Shown in pieces: positions 29,394-40,828 of a stretch of DNA of 64,000 nt. This DNA is from Bolinopsis microptera. Taxonomy: Eukaryota > Ctenophora > Tentaculata > Lobata > Bolinopsidae. The first letter of the stretch is position 1; each line of letters starts with the position of its first letter. A program made the position numbers and the translations under genes. The stretch spans positions 16,218,227 through 16,282,226 of the forward strand of contig NC_087084.1 in the NCBI RefSeq assembly GCF_026151205.1, written 5' to 3'. Under the pieces are notes generated by a model. It had not been told where the DNA came from, made no database searches, and saw nothing but the letters and a program-made list of their open reading frames with translations.

Positions 29394-32207
29394 ATGTGCA
29401 ACTTATCAGACAAAAGCATTGATATTGCTGCATTCTGTGAAACTTGGCTAACAGATGTTAACTGCCCCACCACTGCAATTATTAAGTCTTACGGTTACAG
29501 AATCATACATAATTTCAGGAAAGACAAAAAAGGTGGTGGAACTGCTTTGTTGTTTAGGGGAGAATACTCAATGTCTCAGTTCCAATGCTCTGCTACTTTC
29601 TCTACATTTGAGTACACAGCTGCATCAATCAAAACAGCAACAGGCACTAAGGTCATGTTTGTCTCTTTGTATCGACCTGGTTATCTCTCCTCTATCTTTC
29701 ATCAGGAACTTGATTTACTTCTGTCAGCCATCACCATGAAGTGTGATTGTCTCGTCATTGCTGGGGACTTGAACATTCATTTTGAGAATAAGAATGACAA
29801 GCTTGTTAGGAAGACGCTTGACTTATTTCTGTCTTACGGATTTAATCATCATGTTAATGAACCAACCCATGTTGCTGGTGGATCACTAGACCAAATCTTC
29901 TGCTTCTCTATCAAGAATCAGCTTCAATGCAAGGTTTTGGTTGATAGTGTGAATAGGCATGGATCAGATCATTTTCCAGTCTATTGTGACTTCTCTTTGG
30001 AATTCGAAAAGAAATATTTTAAAGATATCACTTACAGAAATTTGAAGACTGTGGATGATGACCAATTTACCAGTGATCTCTTCGATATAGTAAACTTGAT
30101 TGATCTTGGGAAAATTGGAACTACTGATATGAGTGCATCTGTTGCCAACTTGAACGACTTGTGTGCTGAACTCCTAGATGAGCATGCTCCAATAGTCTCC
30201 AAGAAGGTATCTGTTATTGATTCTGCACCTTGGTTTGATAATGAATACAGGGACTACAGAAAGCTGAGAAGAAAAGCCGAGGCAAAAACTCGTAAACCAA
30301 CAGCAACGCTTGAAGATAAAATCATGTTTAGAGACATCAGCTCAGAATGTTCTAAAATGGCTGATCTGAAGAAGAAGGAGTACTTTAAGAATATGGTAGA
30401 AAACTCTAAAGGCAACCCAAGAACTTTGTGGCAGCTGGTCAATAGAAATTTAGACCGTAAACAATCTAATCCTCTGCCAGATTACACAGATGATCTTCCA
30501 AAGCTAGCAGCAGACTTTAACGCCTACTTTACATCTAAGATTGATAACATTAGGAAAGATATGGATCATGATCGGTTTACTCTTCCATCAGACTCTTCTG
30601 CTGAAGCTCCCGAATCCTACCACTGGTCTACCTTTGAACCTGTCACATTAGATGAGCTAAAGGAAATCATTGACGAGTTTGGTATCAAATGTTCACCTTC
30701 TGACATCTTACCTACTACACTGCTTAAAGAGAACATCAGCATTCTGCTACCATTACTTCTACAGATTGTTAATGCATCCTTATCTCAAGGTTCAATGGAC
30801 GGAGTCAAACTTGCTGATATTGTTCCCCTCCTGAAAAGTAACTCTCTTGATCCTAATGTCTTGAAAAACTTTCGCCCTGTCTCAAACCTCACTTTCCTTG
30901 GGAAGCTAATCGAGAGAGTGGTGTTAAAGCGCCTAAACGATCACTTAGATAAGCATAATCTCCACTGCCCAGAACAGTCTGCATACAAGAAGACCTTCAG
31001 CACAGAAACATTATTGATCAGAATATGGAATGATCTTCTAGTTGCATCAGATGAAAAGAGTGCTACAGTTGTCATGATGCTTGACCTATCGGCGGCGTTT
31101 GATACTGTAGACCATGATGTCTTACTGAACATTCTCATGAAGGAGATAGGACTAAGGGGCACTGTGTTAAAATGGTTTACTAGCTTTCTAAAAGGTCGTG
31201 CTCAGAGAATTCGACTTGGTTCTACTCTCTCTGAAGAAATAGTTATTAAGTTTGGTGTTCCTCAGGGCTCAGTTCTGGGACCTGTTCTGTTTAACCTTTA
31301 TATCAGATCCATCTATAGATTTGTACAAGGAATGGACTTCACAATTTATGGGTATGCAGATGACCACCAGATCTTAAAGAGATTTAAACCCATCAACCAG
31401 TGCGAAACGTTACTCTCTAAGCTCAGGGGATGCTTTGCATCTATTAGAGCTTGGATGAAAAAATACTTTCTAGCAATGAATGACAGTAAAACACAGATAA
31501 TGGTTTTTGGTCCTATGTCCGTCCTACGAGAGATCAATATAAAGGGAGTGAATTTTGGGAGTGACACAACTATTCGATTTGTGAGCACAGTTAAGAATCT
31601 TGGGATACATATGGACTCTGGGCTTACTATGAGCAACCATGTTGTTGAGTTGAAGAAGAAATGTTTCCTAACACTACGCAACCTCACTAAGATAAGGTTT
31701 CTGCTGACTACAAAACAGCTTAAGACAATTGTTAATAGCCTCGTTGTTTCTTGTTTGGACTACTGTAACGCCATGTTTTACGGCATCTCCAAGTACCTCA
31801 TACATCAACTACAGCTTATTCAAAATGCCTGTGCAAAAGCAGTAACTGGAAAATATAAATTTGATCACCTAGGCGACGATCTTGATAAATTGCACTGGCT
31901 TAATATACCTAAAAGAGTGATTTTTAAAATATGTCTCCTATCTTTTAAGGCTATTAATGGAATAGCGCCACTGTACCTTCAAGATATGTTTAAGTATGCT
32001 CACCATGGACACACTGTTAGGCTCATAGTCCCTTATCGTTCAACCAAGGGTTTTGGTGATCGTAGTTTTAGTGTGGTTGGTCCACGAGTTTTTAATACAC
32101 TACCAGACTCAGTTAAACAATGTTATTCTGTTGAGGCGTTTAAGTCCGCACTGAAGACTTATTTGTTTACTTTATCTGACACTGAGGTAGCAAAAATGTT
32201 TTATTAA
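29394..32207 (+). CDS. LINE ORF2: EEP endonuclease + reverse transcriptase
   Basis: 937 codons. Endonuclease: FCETWL, VIAGDLNIHF, GSDHFPV. Reverse transcriptase: NFRPVSNLTFLGKLIERVV, MMLDLSAAFDTVDHDVL, FGVPQGSVLGPVLFNLYI, IYGYADDHQILK. The C-terminal tail (GDRSFSVVGPRVFNTLPDSV, then FKSALKTYLF) is typical of the CR1/Rex1/L2 group. The first endonuclease strand (FNPWSLVNKVNDI) lies upstream of the ATG at 29394 in the same open frame, which overlaps the end of ORF1, so the real start is probably upstream or reached by frameshifting or reinitiation. The copy looks intact. Confidence 0.92.
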   Translation: MCNLSDKSIDIAAFCETWLTDVNCPTTAIIKSYGYRIIHNFRKDKKGGGTALLFRGEYSMSQFQCSATFSTFEYTAASIKTATGTKVMFVSLYRPGYLSSIFHQELDLLLSAITMKCDCLVIAGDLNIHFENKNDKLVRKTLDLFLSYGFNHHVNEPTHVAGGSLDQIFCFSIKNQLQCKVLVDSVNRHGSDHFPVYCDFSLEFEKKYFKDITYRNLKTVDDDQFTSDLFDIVNLIDLGKIGTTDMSASVANLNDLCAELLDEHAPIVSKKVSVIDSAPWFDNEYRDYRKLRRKAEAKTRKPTATLEDKIMFRDISSECSKMADLKKKEYFKNMVENSKGNPRTLWQLVNRNLDRKQSNPLPDYTDDLPKLAADFNAYFTSKIDNIRKDMDHDRFTLPSDSSAEAPESYHWSTFEPVTLDELKEIIDEFGIKCSPSDILPTTLLKENISILLPLLLQIVNASLSQGSMDGVKLADIVPLLKSNSLDPNVLKNFRPVSNLTFLGKLIERVVLKRLNDHLDKHNLHCPEQSAYKKTFSTETLLIRIWNDLLVASDEKSATVVMMLDLSAAFDTVDHDVLLNILMKEIGLRGTVLKWFTSFLKGRAQRIRLGSTLSEEIVIKFGVPQGSVLGPVLFNLYIRSIYRFVQGMDFTIYGYADDHQILKRFKPINQCETLLSKLRGCFASIRAWMKKYFLAMNDSKTQIMVFGPMSVLREINIKGVNFGSDTTIRFVSTVKNLGIHMDSGLTMSNHVVELKKKCFLTLRNLTKIRFLLTTKQLKTIVNSLVVSCLDYCNAMFYGISKYLIHQLQLIQNACAKAVTGKYKFDHLGDDLDKLHWLNIPKRVIFKICLLSFKAINGIAPLYLQDMFKYAHHGHTVRLIVPYRSTKGFGDRSFSVVGPRVFNTLPDSVKQCYSVEAFKSALKTYLFTLSDTEVAKMFY

Positions 32208-32410
32208 TAATTTTAACCCTCTCTTTGACATATCTAAATTATATTAGCTTTTTGGAAGTTTTATGAACGAATTTATACATAGAACTTTATTTTGCTTTTG
32301 ATATATAGTTTTAAAAGTATTTTTGTAAACTAGTTGTAGTGACACTGCTGAGTAAAAGTGTACGCTTAATAGTGGTGTTTTTAAATTTCAATTTTAATTA
32401 ATTAATTAAT

Positions 32411-33072
32411 GTCCACTATTTGGACTGGAAACATTTTAGGGAAAATTTAATCAATAAAATACTGTTTGCTAATTGCTAGCCAATATTGGGATTTGGGGTA
32501 GGTTCACTTATAGTGTTTCTCAGAGATAGATGGCTGTAAATTATGCTAATAAATGTCCACTTTTTGGACTGGAAACATGATTGTAGGGGATAAATCAATA
32601 ATACTGTTTGCTAACCAATATTGGGGTGTGTTCACTTATAGTGTTTCTCAGAGATGGCTGTAAATTATGCTAATAAATGTCCACTATTTGGACTGGAAAC
32701 ATTTTAGGGAAAATTTAATCAATAAAATACTGTTTGCTAACCAATATTGGGGTAGGTTCACTTATAGTGTTTCTCAGAGATGGATTTAAATTATGCTAAT
32801 TTAGGGAATTAATCAGTTGAACTGTTTGCTAGCCAATACTGGAATAGGGTCACTTATAGTGTTTCTCAGAGATATAAGATGGCTGTAAATTATGCTAATA
32901 AATGTCCACTTTTTGGACTGGAAACATGAATGTAGGGAATAAATCAATAATACTGTTTGCTAACCAATATTGGGGTATGTTCACTTATAGTGTTCCTCAG
33001 AGATGGCTGTAAATTATGCTAATAAATATCCACTATTTGAACTGGAAATAATTTAGGGAGTTAATCAATAGA
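32411..33072. repeat. ~127-bp satellite array, right part
   Basis: Five or more further units, starting mid-unit exactly where the left array was cut by the LINE. The array is interrupted again at ~33073 and resumes at ~33625–33690 with a degenerate unit. Confidence 0.92.
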
Positions 33073-33624
33073 TAGATCATAGATCTATGCTGAAATGGAA
33101 TATTCTACCAGTATGTATACGGCAGTCAGAGCGGATTTCTACTTTTAAGGCCAAACTGATCAAGTACCTCTGGGCTGCCGATACAGTCTGGCCAGATTAG
33201 CTCATCAGTCTTATGAGTCTCAGAAATTTGTTTTTGTTGGTTACAATTCTGTCCGTCCAATTTCCTATCTGCTTTTCCTTTTCTTTTTCTTTATCAGTTG
33301 TGACGGAATTGTAATGAACAAAATCCTTATAATTATTTATGATATGTTTGATTTCTTGTTAATGTTTGTCATTCAAATTTGGTAGACGGCCCCAACGTTA
33401 ATGTGGCTCTTGCTATGTGTTGGTTCAGCCGAATTAATTATTATATAATCAAGTTTATTTTTCTCATTAGTTGTCATCCGGCCAAACATTAAGCAACTTA
33501 TATTGCAGCACCATTTACCATTTAGTATATCAAAATATGTCATTGTAATTTTGCATGGCTGAAATGTAACGCTTGATTTATATATATAATGATTAATTGA
33601 ATTTTCAAATAAAAAAAAAAAATA
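33073..33624 (+). mobile_element. 5'-truncated LINE inserted in the satellite
   Basis: Begins with a C-terminal coding remnant at ~33088–33201 (WNILPVCIRQSERISTF, then KAKLIKYLWAADTVWPD and a stop), continues with ~400 bp of 3'UTR and ends in A(11)TAAAATAAAAT at 33610–33630. The satellite is split around it at ..AATCAATA/AAATACTG... Confidence 0.75.
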
Positions 33625-33690
33625 AAATAAAATACTGTTTGCTAATCAATATCAGAGTAGGTTCGCTTATATAAGTGTTTCTCAACAAAA

Positions 33691-34640
33691 CTCTTGTCCA
33701 AAATACAATTAAAATTAGAGAAAATTTACACATTGACAACATTTAACAAATGTACTATTGCAAATGACAAAAGCGTAGTAAGGTAACTGGTAACAAGTCT
33801 GCTGGTTATTGAGAATTTAACATTAAAATATCTCCCGGCCCTTTGAATCATCCGCCTAATGATCAACCGAATGATTGCAACAAACAAAGGAACAAGCAAA
33901 ATTTGTTAAATGGAGTGCATGATCAAAGAAGGTATATTAGCTCTCTACAAAAATCAAATCCAATGAGAAAATATTGTTTACCGATATTACAATCACAATG
34001 CACGGACCTAACTAAATATGACTGACACGTCCCGCGCGGCATCAGAAATATGGGAGGAAATCTGGCACCACGATTTGTGGTGCCAGTTTGTGGCTGTCTA
34101 TAGAGCCCTCTTTTGCCGCCTTCGGCGGTCGCGCGCTACTGCAAGCGAGAGGGCTCTGGTCAGAGCAAGGCTGAGCGCGGCCCAGTAAAGTCCTCCAAGG
34201 TTTTTCAAACGTTTCGATAGGTTAATTCAATGGAAAATCTTAGATATTTTGGTTTCTGATACATTTTGATACGCCGCACCAGCTTATACAAATATAATAA
34301 GCACATCTAAGAGTTAACCCGGGCAAAATTTAAAAAACCTCCCAAAAAAATGTTTTTTTGCGCGCTAAATTGTTTTGGCACTTTATACATCCACAATGAA
34401 ATATTTTGGCCCAAAAAGTGTTTAAATACTGTTCAATAATACTATTTGATAGTTTATCAGCGTCAAAAATGTTTTGAAAGCGGAAGAAAAAAAATTGTTT
34501 TTTCGCAGTGCTGAGAACTTTGAAAATTTCTGAGAAAAATCGAGCGCTACCGTAAAATTTCAGTCACACTTCCCTGCAACTCATTAAAGTTTTTGTATGG
34601 TTGTTGTATTGTCCTTTTCAGAAGTTCATGCCTTCTCTGG
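33691..34640. other. Repeat-derived spacer
   Basis: 34098–34190 holds an inverted repeat (AGAGCCCTCT / AGAGGGCTCT) and GGCTGAGCGCGGCCCAGTAA, shared with 37493–37508. The region of 19125–19155 has the same AGAGCCCTCTCGCTTGCAGT segment. No gene. Confidence 0.5.
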
Positions 34641-34752
34641 CTTAATTTCATTTAATATTGTTTAACACAGTGCAATACATTGTTGTTCAATATGTATTGA
34701 TTCTTCTGTGGAAAATAAAAATTGTATTTTACTTAAAATTGTATTTTACTTA
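34641..34752 (+). mobile_element. 3' tail of the YSDD-type LINE
   Basis: AATATGTATTGATT…GTGG.AAATAAAAATT is followed by a tandem AAATTGTATTTTACTT pair. It matches the 3'UTR end of the minus-strand LINE at 8024–8140, so this is a short, 5'-truncated copy in plus orientation. Confidence 0.65.
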
Positions 34753-34837
34753 TTATAGTATAGTGCCATTTCTATTGCATATTGCTTCAATGTTATATAA
34801 GTAGACATCCGATAATAAACTTGTTAGGTCCAGTACA

Positions 34838-35376
34838 TATCAGTATGGGGTGGCCTTAGTAACAACAGGCTTGAACCAATATTTATCACTCAGAAGAAAT
34901 GTGTTAGAATACTATTTGGTAACCGAGAGGCGTACTTAGAAAAGTTTAGAACTTGTGCTAGAACACGAAGTAAAGACAAGCAAAAATTAGGAAGCGACTT
35001 CTATGAAAAACAGCACACAAAACCGCTATTCAAGAAAAATGGTTTACTAACCATACACAGTTTGTTCAAACACACATGTTTATTGGAAATGTTCAAAATC
35101 AATAAATTAGAATCCCCAGTCCCACTCCTAAATCTATTTAACAGATCATCAAGACGTGCTGATCGATTCATCACTCCAACCCCATCCACCTCCTTCATAT
35201 ATCAATCGACAAAAATGTGGAACGATTGTAGAAACACTGCTAGCAATATCAACTTCTCTACATCAACGAACCTTGTGAAATCCACAATAAAAAAGGAGTT
35301 ACTCGGCATGCAGTCCAGGTACGACGAAATAGATTGGTGTGAACTGAACTTCGATTCCAACGAACTGAAATTCTAA
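34838..35376 (+). pseudogene. CR1/L2-like LINE ORF2, C-terminal fragment
   Basis: The open frame reads SVWGGLSNNRLEPIFITQKK, LFGNREAYLEKF, LLTIHSLFKHTCLLEMFKIN and ends CELNFDSNELKF with a TAA stop. This is the post-RT C-terminal region of a CR1/L2-type LINE, 5' truncated (no RT motif). It is related to the fragment at 18622–18894 and probably to the AlkB-bearing LINE at 1–4343, whose own C-terminus is off-window. Confidence 0.7.
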
Positions 35377-37430
35377 TGTCTACTCAATGAAGATATGCTG
35401 AGCGCTAAAGCCGATTGAAATGTTAATGTCTAAAGTATAAAATTTCGGCGGTCACGCCGCGCATTTTGCGCGCTGTGCCGCTATTTTTGGCCCATCTTAT
35501 CAGATATTATTTACAATGTACTCGCACAGTACATGCAGGGCATGCCTCAAGATCATATTAGTGTAGGAATCATTATGTTTTCAACAATTCATTATATGTC
35601 GAATTCAGCAGTGGGTCCTCTCTTCGTCCGGTTTGTGTGTTTGTCGCCTGTCTGGACTCTCGTAGTCATGTAATTTTTAATTTTTAATTTCTAATTTGTT
35701 ATTTTAATTTTAATTTTAATTTTTCAATTTTCTAAATGTGTGTTCTGCTCCGGGACTCGATTACCGTATCGGCTTTCTTGAGACTGTAAATTTGGAAAGC
35801 CAACTATGCGGGGCGCCTGCCCACCGGCACTGAAGAGTGATCAAAGAATTAACTAAAATTTCCTAATATAACGATTGAATATAGAGTTGTTTAACCGGCG
35901 CGGCCATGGGTGTGTGGCCTAGCTTTGGCTGCACACCTATGACTGCGCTGTTGCTGGTGGACAGGCGCAGTTTTTGTTGTGCAGTAGTGTTGCAAGAGAA
36001 TAAAACCAACTTATTATGTACTAAATGGAATCAAGAATATTATTGACTATATTTGATAACGATGAATTGTAAATTTCGATCAATTTATATTTTTCGGTCT
36101 CCAATTATTGAACTGCGGAAGCTGGTTGCCTCAACAATGTTGACTATGCATGGTATGACTGAATTGTAAAAACGTGATAATTGAACGAAAAATAAATGAT
36201 GAACATGATTCAAAAACTGTAAACCACCAAATGAATTATCGCTTAAATTTAAATAAGTATTTAAACAAAAACCACCATGTGCCGTTAAGCAGCAGGGCGC
36301 GGCTCATCTGGGCCACAGCAAATCGGCGAAAATGGGTTCGAAAAAGCCACTATTGGCACTCGAGTCCTTGATCTTTCCGATGGTTCACTGGGGCTTTTGA
36401 GCTGCCGTCCTTCAGCTTCTGTAAACTGAAATTACTACCAATCCAAGTTGAAGCAATCAGCCGACGCGCGGCTTTTATGGTTATATATGATATGTTTAAT
36501 CTGTAATAAAGATCAAAATTCAAATTTGTTTCTCTAAAAATTTGTTTCTCTACAACCCAAGATGTCGGCCGACTAACAAAATAAAGAAAGCTAGCATGGT
36601 CATAGTTTCTCAAACGAGCATACTTACCCATCGTAAGTTACTGGCTAGTGGTGGTACTAGAGTTCAGAGTTGGTTTAATTTAAACAGACGGCTTGACCTC
36701 GTGTGTGACATTAATCATGATTTGCACGCGTGGCGCATTCCAATGTTCAAGCAGCTAGCACGTGACACAATTCAGCCAATCAGGGTAAAGGAATCCGCAA
36801 AGTTAAAGTTGCAAACTTTTGATCGGCCCAAAATGGGACTTTTCTGGAGATTTTGAGATAACTCAACAACTACGTTGTTTTAAATTTTCCTCCTGGGGAG
36901 GTAACGTTACTTTTACAAGACGAACATGTTACAAAAAACCGGAAGTCTCTAACTCTTTTATACTTTCAAAGTTAGGCCCCATCCAGTAAGGGTTTCTGGA
37001 CTCTAGTACCACCGCCAGCCAGTAACTTTTGCTGGGTGTTTAAGTTGACAATTTTACCTAACAAGTAACTATGTGTCTTTGTGCGTGCGCGCGTACCGAG
37101 TTGTTTCAAATATCAGATATAAAAATATCAAGGCGGCCGCGCGGCCGTCGACGTCTGACGATCAGTCCAACTCGGCGCGCGTCTTGGTAGGTTATAAATG
37201 ATAAACCTATTTTATAATATATACTGGGCAGTACTCAGTTGACATAGGTTACATGCCACTTTTCGGAAGGCGGAAAAAGTAAAAATAGCATAATATCTCT
37301 GATGTTTGTGATACGCAACATGTATCAATTAGTGCAGTGCTCAGCCTGTCCATGTCATGCACCGAGCCGGGCCGGGATTAATGATTATATTAAAAAGTAG
37401 AAAATTGCAATCATATGCTGCTCAATTTCT
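35377..37430. other. LINE 3'UTR and dispersed repeats
   Basis: 35377–36010 is probably the 3'UTR of the preceding LINE fragment. 36522–36552 has a LINE-type tandem tail (AAATTTGTTTCTCT twice) followed by sequence shared with 16720–16810. No gene recognised. Confidence 0.45.
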
Positions 37431-37510
37431 TACCTGGGGACCTCAGGCTATCATGTTCATAAAACAACGAATAGAGATTAGGCGGAATGACAGGCTGAGC
37501 GCGGCCGGGC
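37431..37510 (+). repeat. Dispersed repeat copy
   Basis: AATAGAGATTAGGCGGAATG followed by ACAGGCTGAGCGCGG matches 19586–19617 and, inverted, 15107–15160. Confidence 0.65.
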
Positions 37511-37714
37511 CCAGTAACTCAATTCCATGTATGAGCGTATTTAATTTTAATTATGTGTATGCCGGGAGGCCTTATTTTGAATTGAGTTTATTCTCTATTT
37601 ATAAAATTTATAAACATTATTAGTGTAACACGGGGCTTTTACTAATTTGCTCGCCCAAAAATTTCACGTGACTTTGGTTTTTATGGTTTTGCAGCCGTAT
37701 AAAACGGTTTTACA

Positions 37715-37800
37715 TAAACCCTAATCCCAACCCTAACCCTAACCATAACCCCATAGTTATCCATAACCCTTTCACAACCCTAACCCTAACCTGAGTCTTA
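37715..37800. repeat. Telomere-like CCCTAA tract
   Basis: Degenerate CCCTAA copies (AACCCTAACCCTAACC) within ~85 bp. This is an interstitial telomere-like motif, too short and impure to be a telomere. Confidence 0.7.
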
Positions 37801-37869
37801 AACAATCGGATTCATGTTTTACTAGTATGTTTTACAAGAATTTTCTTAAAATTTGGGCGAGCGATTTAG

Positions 37870-38000
37870 TAGGAGCAGTAACACGGCCTTTGGCCGGGAT
37901 TTCACTGCGGCAGTTATAAAAAAGGTAGGAGAATTTACCCGCTGAGTCAAAACCCGCATTAGGTGAGCAATTCTATTCGGAGTGCCCTCACGTATCCAAT
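37870..38000 (+). repeat. Dispersed repeat shared with 43296–43470
   Basis: The block starting GTAACACGG..GGCCGGGATTTCACT and ending GAGTGCCCTCACGTATC is paralleled at 43296–43470 (CGGCCGGGACTTCACT … GAGTGCCCCTCGGCCCTCA). The two copies sit near the two granulin gene starts. Confidence 0.55.
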
Positions 38001-38221
38001 ATTATCTTAAACAATAATCTCATAATCAGTTCTTTCTCGTGGATAATTAAGTCATTATTAGGCACCACATTCCTTGATCATAATTCTGATCGTGTCAGAA
38101 AATTATACATAAATTTCAGCGATTATAGGTATAGGTCAAACTTATATTCCCTGTCAGTTTTGAAAAAATTTCACCGACTACAGTGAAAGCAGCATCCCAT
38201 TGTATGACATGATATTATGTT

Positions 38222-38325
38222 AGTTGTCTTAAAATGTTAAATTGTCTCAAAATGTTAAGTTGTCTTAAATGTTAAGTTGTCTTAAATTTTAAGTTGTCTT
38301 AAATGTTAAGTTGACTTAAATGTTT
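38222..38325. repeat. 17-bp tandem repeats
   Basis: Five to six imperfect copies of TTAAGTTGTCTTAAATG, about 100 bp upstream of the mini-granulin start. Confidence 0.85.
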
Positions 38326-38427
38326 AAAGTCGGATGTGACTCAAATTTATCATACAATAATGTTATTAAATCCACTAATTCATTTCTTACTTCTTAGGTA
38401 ATACGATTTATCTCTGTTTAGCTGAGT

Positions 38428-40025
38428 ATGTCATGTCTTAATTCTGCTTTTTTAATGGGCTGCCTCATTTTATTCGCCTTTGGAACAACTAACAAAGAAC
38501 CGAATGCAAGATGGCCGGAGGTATCCAAAATATCATCTTTCTGTCCTGGAATGAGTCAATGGTGTCGAGAGATGTGCTGTAAATGCGTAAGTAAATGTAT
38601 CTACATAATTTTAAACCACATAAAGCAACTTCAAACTTTTCTTTTCATCATCTGCATTCTGCTTTCATAGTTTCAACAATATTGAGTTCTAAATATAATG
38701 AATGAAATACCTGACATCCGCACTCCTATAACTCAAAAGCATAAGTAACTTGTAATTTAGTATGATATATGATTCTTAAAAACTTCAAATTAAATTTGGC
38801 GCTCCCACGTCCTCGTGATCATGTGATCACCGTGTGAGGTTTTGTAAATGTGCGGCGCACCTTCAAAGCTTCAAGCTTAAATTATTCACCTTACTGAGGC
38901 AGCCAACCAACACACGGCTTTATTTCTATGATATGTTTTGATTGTTATTAATAAATACCAAAATTTAAAACTTGTTTTTCTTTTTCAAATAAGTACAGGG
39001 TGGCCCAAAAGTAACTACCCACACGCAACCCTTTAATAACTCACGTAATTGGTATAAGTTTTGAGTTAGGAATTCCAAAATTTCCAGACATGTTGTAAAC
39101 CGGTCTTAGTAAACTAACTAGTATAACTATACGTGGTCTACATGGCGAGATAGTGGGCGTTCCTAACTATGTCAATCTACACTCACTAGTATCAAACGAT
39201 CGGGAAGTATGTCCCGATATCAAGAACAGAAAAGGAGAGAAGTGTGTCTCTACAATTTGGTTGTATCAGAAGCGTGTATGATACAACAGTAAGGAGTGTG
39301 CCTTACTAAACTTCAACAACAAATACGTTTACATAACTCGGCTTAGACTTAGTTGTAAACAACCAACTTGAAATTTTGGGAAAGCACTTCAGTTGTCAAA
39401 CCACGTGTGTCTGGAAATTTTGGAGTTCCTAACTCAAAACTTTCTCACTTTATGGTGAAAAAAGAGAAAAAGAGGGAGTGGTGTGCCACACCCTCTGTAA
39501 TTGATGAAATTTTACGAAAATTTCAGGAAATATAAGTTTGACCCATATCTATAATATTCTCTGAATATTATAGATATTCTGAATTAAGGGTTGCGTGTGG
39601 GTAGTTACTTTTGGGTCACCCTGTATATAAATTATATGAATATTTTACTTGTTATAATCGATCACTCTCAATTTAAATTTCAGGATGCTTATGGTGGATA
39701 CATGTGCTGTCCTTACAAAGATGGAACTTGCTGTGATGGCTCACGCCATTGCTGCGCAAAACATGAGACGTGCACTAAATTGGGGGTAGGAATAAATATT
39801 GAGTTATATTTTTTCCTTAAACAATAATACCAATATCTTGTACCGTTTTCTTATTTATTTGAGATCAAACTGTTAAATGTTACATAAGACATCAAATTAA
39901 GATCTCTAGCAAGTTTATTTAAAAATATTCACATTCTGTTAACACTATTATCAAATATTTTGCAGTGTCATCATGAAGAAACTGGCCACACATTAAGCAA
40001 ACCGCTGTCTCATCCACTTCTATGA
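38428..40025 (+). CDS. Mini-granulin gene, single granulin-like domain, secreted
   Basis: Three exons joined in phase 0 with GT–AG borders: 38428–38586, 39684–39785 and 39966–40025 (106 codons). A hydrophobic signal peptide (SAFLMGCLILFAFG) is followed by one granulin-like Cys pattern: CPGMSQWCREMCCKC, then YMCCPYKDGTCCDG, HCCAKHETC, then CHHEETGH. It is clearly a paralogue of the first three exons of the neighbouring progranulin gene (42603–43247). Where that gene continues, this one stops (TGA 40023). Intron 1 carries a mariner-type MITE. A small secreted growth-factor-like or antimicrobial-like peptide is inferred from the granulin family only. It could also be a truncated, decaying duplicate. 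Confidence 0.7.
38996..39623. mobile_element. Complete mariner-type MITE, 628 bp
   Basis: Terminal inverted repeats CAGGGTGGCCCAAAAGTAAC and GTTACTTTTGGGTCACCCTG (one mismatch), extended inward over ~45 bp, flanked by TA on both sides. It matches the right-half copy at 14200–14519. There is no transposase. TA duplication and this end sequence are typical of Tc1/mariner elements. Confidence 0.88.
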
Positions 40026-40520
40026 TAGATTATGGGTTTTATCTGAATATTTAAAACCTGTGTACTGTGTAGTTAATCCTCCTTGAAAATATAGATATGA
40101 TATTGCATATTATAGTTGGGTGAACCTTCAGAATTTCATGCATGATACCAATAGTGGTAAAGAATGTATTATTTAGAATTGGTAGCAAAATTAAGATACC
40201 TATTATGCATGTTAAATTTAAGATTATATTAAAATGTCATGGTGACATAATGATGCTGAGAGGTTGGTATTTAATGTAGATTTTTATCAGATGGAAATAC
40301 CTAGAACTTCTCCAGATTTATGGTGATACTTTTATTAAGTTTTTTTTTTCAGAATTTTAATGCCAGCCTAGGGCTTATATAACGAAACTCATAATACATT
40401 TTTTGTACTTTTTACAGATTTTTAATAAGAATTTATAAATTTTTTTGTATATTTTTGTTCATATGTTGTGTGATTGTTTACATTGTACAATATAATGTTG
40501 AAGTCTGAACAGGAATTTTA
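40026..40520. other. Possible 3'UTR/intergenic DNA after the mini-granulin
   Basis: AT-rich; contains ATTTTTAATAAGAATTT-type A/T runs but no definite polyadenylation site. No ORF. Confidence 0.4.
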
Positions 40521-40656
40521 AATTTTATTCATTCACCATGATTTTGGTTTAATAATGGGATTAACTTAATAAAGGTCCAGTTACTATGGTAACTAATTAA
40601 TTGAGTTATCAAATGATGGAGTAGTTCGCTGTTTATTAGTCTCATGATTGAAATAC

Positions 40657-40723
40657 TGATAGTTGGATAATATCCGGTTGAGAGACAAGTTGATCCCATC
40701 AACCGGATATTATCCAACTATCA
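40657..40723. repeat. Perfect 24-bp hairpin flanked by direct repeats
   Basis: Arms TGATAGTTGGATAATATCCG(GTTG) at 40657–40680 and its reverse complement at 40700–40723, loop 19. The flanks at 40555–40600 and 40724–40770 share ATGGGATTAACTTAATAAAG and TTACTATGGTAACTAATTAA. Confidence 0.85.
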
Positions 40724-40828
40724 ATGGGATTAACTTAATAAAGGTGGTTACTATGGTAACTAATTAATAGAGTTGTTAAACGCTTAGAATTGTAGTCACG
40801 TGATACTACTTTACAGGATTTAATTTAA

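Larger units (their letters stand above)
27886..32410 (+). mobile_element. Near-complete CR1-superfamily LINE inserted in the satellite
   Basis: Bounded by satellite broken in the same register: the left copy ends ..AATAAATGT and the right one resumes ..AATGTCCACT, with a short AATGT duplication. It holds ORF1 (28006–29334) and ORF2 (29394–32207), and ends in an AATTAATTAATT-like tail. Confidence 0.85.

Noticed and set aside
36174..36856. Open frames at 36174–36371 and 36542–36856
   Set aside because: They overlap dispersed-repeat sequence and LINE tails and show no domain or splice support.
37715..37800. Telomere or chromosome end
   Set aside because: Only a few degenerate CCCTAA copies, with genes and repeats on both sides.
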